A DNA stretch of 64,000 nt from Aequorivita antarctica. Its GTDB lineage: Bacteria; Bacteroidota; Bacteroidia; Flavobacteriales; Flavobacteriaceae. The notes below the pieces were generated by a model that was not told where the DNA came from, did not search any database, and was given only the letters and a program-made list of their open reading frames with translations. Position 1 is the first letter of the stretch, and every line of letters starts with the position of its first letter. The position numbers and the translations under genes are program-made. This document shows positions 60,289-64,000 of this stretch, piece by piece. Location of the stretch: contig NZ_VORT01000002.1 of NCBI RefSeq assembly GCF_007997155.1, positions 186,001-250,000 on the forward strand, read 5' to 3'.

Positions 60289-62675
60289 TGTATTCAAAAT
60301 TGCAGCAAAGTATAGACGAAGCCTCAAAAATTGTCGGCACAACTTGGCCTCTTTATTCTTTTGTAACTTCCAATCCGCTGGTAGGTTTCGAGGAAAGCCA
60401 TTTTTCGGAAGCTGTGATACAAGCTGAAAAACTTTTTGGATCAAGATCTTTTCCCGAAGTTTCCGTTTATCGCCAAGCTTGGAACCGCAAAGAAATTGAA
60501 GAAAGTGAAGTGACAAATCTTTTAAAAGAAAATGGATTTGAAATTACGCCTTTGGAATCTCTAAAAAAGATGGAGTCTGAAAAAACTATTTGCAAAAGAA
60601 GCCACAATACCGACATTGACCGAATTGTTTCGAAATGGCTTGCCGCCTTTATGGACGAAGGACTCGCAGAGTGGGAAATGCCAAACAAAAACGAAGGCTT
60701 TTTTAATTCTTGGCGAAAGCTTGCCAAATACGACACTGAAATTAACCTTAAAAATAGCAATGAAATTCCAGAAACCGCGGCTGATGCCTTAATGGTTTTA
60801 GTAAAAAATTATTCAGAAGAGGAATGTGTTGAAATTTTCAAGTATCATCTAGCGGCGTTACCGGGCTGGATGGGCTACATAAAACATCGAAATGACGCTA
60901 ACACAGCTTGGCAGAAAGAATATCCCATTACAATGCTAGATTATTTGGCGGTGCGTCTTTTCATTGCAGATAATTTGAATATAGATTTTCTGCCAAAAAA
61001 TTTGACTGCGGATAAAAATACAGCAATTAACTCGCTTCGCCATCTTTGGTTAAAAGCGTGGGAGCAGAGTTGGCAGAAAAAATTAGCCAAGACGCTAGAA
61101 GAAAATAACATAGCGCTGAATTCTAAAGTTAGAAAAATACAAATTCCGGATGCTCAATTTGTACTGTGTATTGATACACGTTCAGAATTGATGCGAAGAC
61201 ATATAGAAAATGTTGGTCATTACGAAACATTCGGTTATGCGGGATTCTTCGGAATAGCGATGGATTATAAAAACGAGAATGATTCAATTGTTCGCAAATC
61301 TTGTCCTCCAATAGTTGGCTCGGCCTATATTGTTTCTGAAATTCCTCAAAAAGACAAATCGGAGAAGGCTGAGAAATTCGCAAAGCGAAATACGCTAAAA
61401 AACTTCAGTGAATATTTCCTTCGAAGAATGAAGAATATGCTTCCTTCAGCGTTTGGCTACGTAGAAGGTTCGGGTGTTTTTTACGGATTTTCATTAATAG
61501 GAAGAACGCTTTTTTCGGGCTATAATTACCGAAGAAACAATCGGAAAATTACTGATTACGAAGAAATATATGAACCGAAAATAAATACCTGCACTAATGA
61601 AAACTACTTGCATACAGATAGCATTCCCTTAGAGGAAAAAGTGGCGATTGTAAAAGGAGCTTTTGATCTCACCGGTTGGCAAACTTTTGCGCCAATTGTT
61701 TTATTTGTGGGTCACGGAAGTCATACGGCAAACAACCCTTTCGGTTCAAGTTTGGATTGTGGCGCATGTGCCGCAAGTCCGGGAAGACACAATGCGCGAA
61801 TGCTAGCAAAATTGGCAAACTTGAAAGAAGTACGAGAAATATTGCTGAAAAATTATTCCTTCGAAATTCCTCGCGAAACAATTTTTATAGGAGCTGAGCA
61901 TAATACAACAACTGATGAAATTGTGATTTTTGATTCAGAAGTTCCTAAAACACATTCGCAATCGGTGCAAATTTTAAAAGAAAACCTTGCGAAGGCGCAA
62001 AAAAATGCAACAGCAGAACGTTTGGGTGAAAAGGACAAAAGCATATCGCAAGCGCAGAGCAAAGCAAACAGTTGGTCCGAAACTCGTCCAGAATGGGGTC
62101 TCGCCAAAAACGCAAGTTTTATAGTCGCACCAAGAGAACTGACCAAAAATTTAAACCTTGGCGGACGTTGTTTTTTACATTCGTACGATTGGGAATTAGA
62201 TACGGAAGGCGCCGCACTGGAAGGAATAATGCAGGGTCCGATGGTAGTAACACAATGGATCAATAACCATTATTACTTCTCAACTGTTGATAATGATACT
62301 TTTGGTGGCGGTTCAAAAATAACCCATAATATCACTGGAAAATTTGGGGTAGTTCAAGGCAATGGTGGCGATTTGAAAATGGGACTTCCAAAGGAATCGG
62401 TTAAACAAAGCGATACTGAAATGTACCACCAACCACTGCGACTTTCGGTTATTATTAAAGCTCCAATTCAAGGAGTGGAAAAAATACTACTCAACAATGA
62501 AAACTTAAGAAGTCTTTTAGATAACGAATGGATTTATTTGATGGTTATGGATGTGAAAGACAACGATACTATTAAAAAATACAATCGAGGAATGAAATGG
62601 GAAAATTTTTCAAATAGCCTGAAACCATTTGTAAAGAAGGATGAAATGAAGGTTAAATTAACAGCTACGGTTTGA
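60288..62675 (+). CDS. dabA: DabA-like (DUF2309) inorganic carbon uptake protein
   Basis: The 795-residue, full-length DUF2309 protein has the putative zinc site made of Cys294, Asp296 and Arg298 (LCIDTRSE), His476 (VGHGSHTANN) and Cys491 (SLDCGACAA). The His-to-Cys spacing of 15 fits the published DabA site (His524/Cys539). It is a beta-carbonic-anhydrase-like protein that turns CO2 into bicarbonate on the cytoplasmic face, driven by its DabB partner, to which it is coupled by a TAATG overlap. In heterotrophs it feeds carboxylation reactions at low CO2. Confidence 0.92.
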   Translation: MYSKLQQSIDEASKIVGTTWPLYSFVTSNPLVGFEESHFSEAVIQAEKLFGSRSFPEVSVYRQAWNRKEIEESEVTNLLKENGFEITPLESLKKMESEKTICKRSHNTDIDRIVSKWLAAFMDEGLAEWEMPNKNEGFFNSWRKLAKYDTEINLKNSNEIPETAADALMVLVKNYSEEECVEIFKYHLAALPGWMGYIKHRNDANTAWQKEYPITMLDYLAVRLFIADNLNIDFLPKNLTADKNTAINSLRHLWLKAWEQSWQKKLAKTLEENNIALNSKVRKIQIPDAQFVLCIDTRSELMRRHIENVGHYETFGYAGFFGIAMDYKNENDSIVRKSCPPIVGSAYIVSEIPQKDKSEKAEKFAKRNTLKNFSEYFLRRMKNMLPSAFGYVEGSGVFYGFSLIGRTLFSGYNYRRNNRKITDYEEIYEPKINTCTNENYLHTDSIPLEEKVAIVKGAFDLTGWQTFAPIVLFVGHGSHTANNPFGSSLDCGACAASPGRHNARMLAKLANLKEVREILLKNYSFEIPRETIFIGAEHNTTTDEIVIFDSEVPKTHSQSVQILKENLAKAQKNATAERLGEKDKSISQAQSKANSWSETRPEWGLAKNASFIVAPRELTKNLNLGGRCFLHSYDWELDTEGAALEGIMQGPMVVTQWINNHYYFSTVDNDTFGGGSKITHNITGKFGVVQGNGGDLKMGLPKESVKQSDTEMYHQPLRLSVIIKAPIQGVEKILLNNENLRSLLDNEWIYLMVMDVKDNDTIKKYNRGMKWENFSNSLKPFVKKDEMKVKLTATV

Positions 62676-62688
62676 TTTTATATTGAAA

Positions 62689-63549
62689 ATGAAGAAATAT
62701 AACGGTGTTGAAATTTTCAGAAAAAGGGACGTAATTATTGCTACAATGCACCGTAAGGAGAAGATTATAGCACCTCTTTTTAAAAATGAATATCAAATGA
62801 AATGTGAAGTGCCAAAGGGTTTCAATACGGATCAATTTGGCACTTTTAGTGGAGAGATTGAACGAATAAAAAATCCATTAGAAACTGCTCGGGTCAAGGC
62901 GCTCGCTGCCCTTTCAAATACCAGCGCAACTTTGGCGATTGCAAGTGAAGGTTCTTTTGGCCCAAATCCGGAAAGCCCATTTATTACTGGTAATGAGGAA
63001 TTGGTTATACTTATAGATGTAAAAAACGATTTTGAAATAATAGGGCGGCATTTCACCGAAAAGACAAATTTCAATCATCAAAAAATTGAAAACTTGAATG
63101 ATCTAAAGGAATTTACTACCCGAGTTGGATTTCCAGAACACGGCGTAATATTGAAATCTAGCGATAATACTCTTCCGGAAATAATTATAAAAGATTTTCT
63201 AAACTTCCTTTCATTAGAAAATCAAGTTATTGAACTTTTGAATAAAGGGAAAATTATCACCGCCGAAACCGATATGCGAGCGATGAACAATCCTACAAGA
63301 ATGGAAGCAATTCACTTGGCAACAAAAAACTTAATAGCTAATATAAATTTGCTTTGCCCAGAATGCAATGCGCCAGGCTTCAACATTGTTAACGCTATTC
63401 GAGGTTTAACTTGTAGCCTTTGTAAGCTGCCAACAAAAGGTATAAAAGCCTACAGTTTTTCCTGCAAAAAATGTTGTTTTAATTGTAACCGTGAAAAGAA
63501 TGGAGTAACATTCCAAGATCCCACATTCTGTGACTATTGCAACCCTTAA
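62689..63549 (+). CDS. DUF6671-like protein with zinc-ribbon end
   Basis: I take ATG 62689 (TTG 62683 is three bases less likely). The 286-residue protein has a beta-rich N-terminal part (FRKRDVIIATMHRKEKIIAP, SEGSFGPNPESPFI) matching DUF6671. Its Cys pairs LCPECN, LTCSLCKLP, CKKCCFNCN and FCDYCNP form zinc ribbons at 230-285. It follows dabA by 13 bp, so it is the third gene of the DAB operon. A role in regulating or assembling DAB is suggested by position only. Confidence 0.72.
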   Translation: MKKYNGVEIFRKRDVIIATMHRKEKIIAPLFKNEYQMKCEVPKGFNTDQFGTFSGEIERIKNPLETARVKALAALSNTSATLAIASEGSFGPNPESPFITGNEELVILIDVKNDFEIIGRHFTEKTNFNHQKIENLNDLKEFTTRVGFPEHGVILKSSDNTLPEIIIKDFLNFLSLENQVIELLNKGKIITAETDMRAMNNPTRMEAIHLATKNLIANINLLCPECNAPGFNIVNAIRGLTCSLCKLPTKGIKAYSFSCKKCCFNCNREKNGVTFQDPTFCDYCNP

Positions 63550-64000
63550 TATTTTTCTAACCAACTGTAATGAGCTTTTATTACAGATTCAATGTTTTCA
63601 TTCAAATATCCAAGATAAGCTAGGGCAGCAGGAGAGAATTTTTTTCCTTTTAACCAAATTAAATTCCAAGCAGTTTTTATAGGAAGTCCATTTACAGGAA
63701 CTATACTTATTTCATTGTCGTTAAGTTCATTTTTTAATCCTATTAAAGGCATTATACTAAAACCCAATCCTGCCAAAACCGCCTGTTTGACCGCTTCGTT
63801 AGAAGTAAGCTGAATTTTTTTATTCACTTGAATATTCTTATTCGCTATAAAACGCTCCATCGCCTGTCTTGTCGCAGAGCCTTCTTCGCGGTAAATCCAA
63901 GGTAAGTCATCAAAAATATCTTCAGTTTTATTTGAAAATGTTTTCGCCAATTCAGGGTTTGCTACCAAGAACAATTTGTTTTCCATAATGCTAATTTTCT
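63546..64000 (-). CDS. LysR-type regulator, C-terminal part (cut by the window end)
   Basis: At least 150 residues of the substrate-binding domain are visible. The frame stays open beyond an internal Met at 63986, so the gene continues past the window edge. Pattern: LFLVANPELA, WIYREEGSATRQAMERFI, VKQAVLAGLGFSIMPL and FSPAALAYLGYL are typical of LysR effector domains. It is convergent with and overlaps the DUF6671 stop by 4 nt. LysR regulators (CbbR-like) often control carbon-uptake genes, so control of the DAB operon is a fair inference. Confidence 0.85.
   Translation of the reverse strand, partial: KISIMENKLFLVANPELAKTFSNKTEDIFDDLPWIYREEGSATRQAMERFIANKNIQVNKKIQLTSNEAVKQAVLAGLGFSIMPLIGLKNELNDNEISIVPVNGLPIKTAWNLIWLKGKKFSPAALAYLGYLNENIESVIKAHYSWLEKY

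Noticed and set aside
61853-62263. Antisense ORF of 136 residues opposite dabA
   Set aside because: Shadow of the conserved dabA frame with no motif of its own.

Overview
The window looks like chromosome of a marine- or sediment-type member of the Flavobacteriaceae (Bacteroidota). Supporting signs are TAnnTTTG-type -7 promoter boxes just upstream of many starts, Bacteroidota-style lipoproteins, a type IX secretion C-terminal domain, FadL-type porins, and flavobacterial conserved families (YitT, KTSC, lmo0937, DUF5996, DUF2461). I see no rRNA, tRNA, CRISPR array, insertion sequence or phage. An Aequorivita-like genus is only a guess.

Layout. 0-8 kb: an SF2 helicase, then a three-gene block: a peptidoglycan-binding/L,D-transpeptidase-like protein, a protein with three TIR-like domains, and a membrane-anchored nSTAND1 ATPase. 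The last two overlap by ATGA. This is the best candidate here for a little-described conflict (defence or self-killing) system. 8-13.7 kb: a DEAD-box helicase, a DMT exporter, an ECF sigma factor with a small membrane protein, an lmo0937-type small membrane protein missed by ORF calling, and a zinc alcohol dehydrogenase. 13.9-18.6 kb: a lipoprotein beta-carbonic anhydrase and a sulfide-oxidation operon (SQR, TusE/DsrC, DsrE2), followed by a FadL-type porin. 19-30 kb: mostly small accessory genes (TPR protein, NTF2-like lipoprotein, HPF/RaiA, SRPBCC, DUF6326-DUF4386, a secreted tail-tube-like protein, DUF5996, a 2OG-Fe(II) oxygenase, GNAT, a VTT-like membrane protein), with gene remnants, repeats and two look-alike promoter-plus-terminator elements.

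30-38 kb: two overlapping DEAD-box helicases, then a fatty acid desaturase, a cold-shock protein, a cyclopropane-synthase-like methyltransferase and an ice-binding lipoprotein. Together they suggest cold adaptation of RNA and membranes. 38-47 kb: housekeeping and conserved unknowns (KTSC/J-domain, YitT, DUF2461, NAD(P)HX repair enzyme, TlpA-like thioredoxin, HutH, a T9SS cargo protein). 47-58.6 kb: conserved core genes (ClpC, GyrA, TPR protein, NlpC/P60 peptidase, thiolase, PgpH-type HD phosphodiesterase). 58.8-64 kb: a DAB inorganic-carbon uptake operon (DabB, DabA, DUF6671), with a convergent LysR regulator cut by the window end.

Genes on both strands are closely packed. Many are closed by strong intrinsic terminators, several of them bidirectional between convergent genes. 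A family of roughly 100-130 bp palindromic repeats (ends GTCATTGCGAGG / CGCAATGACG) sits in several intergenic spaces.
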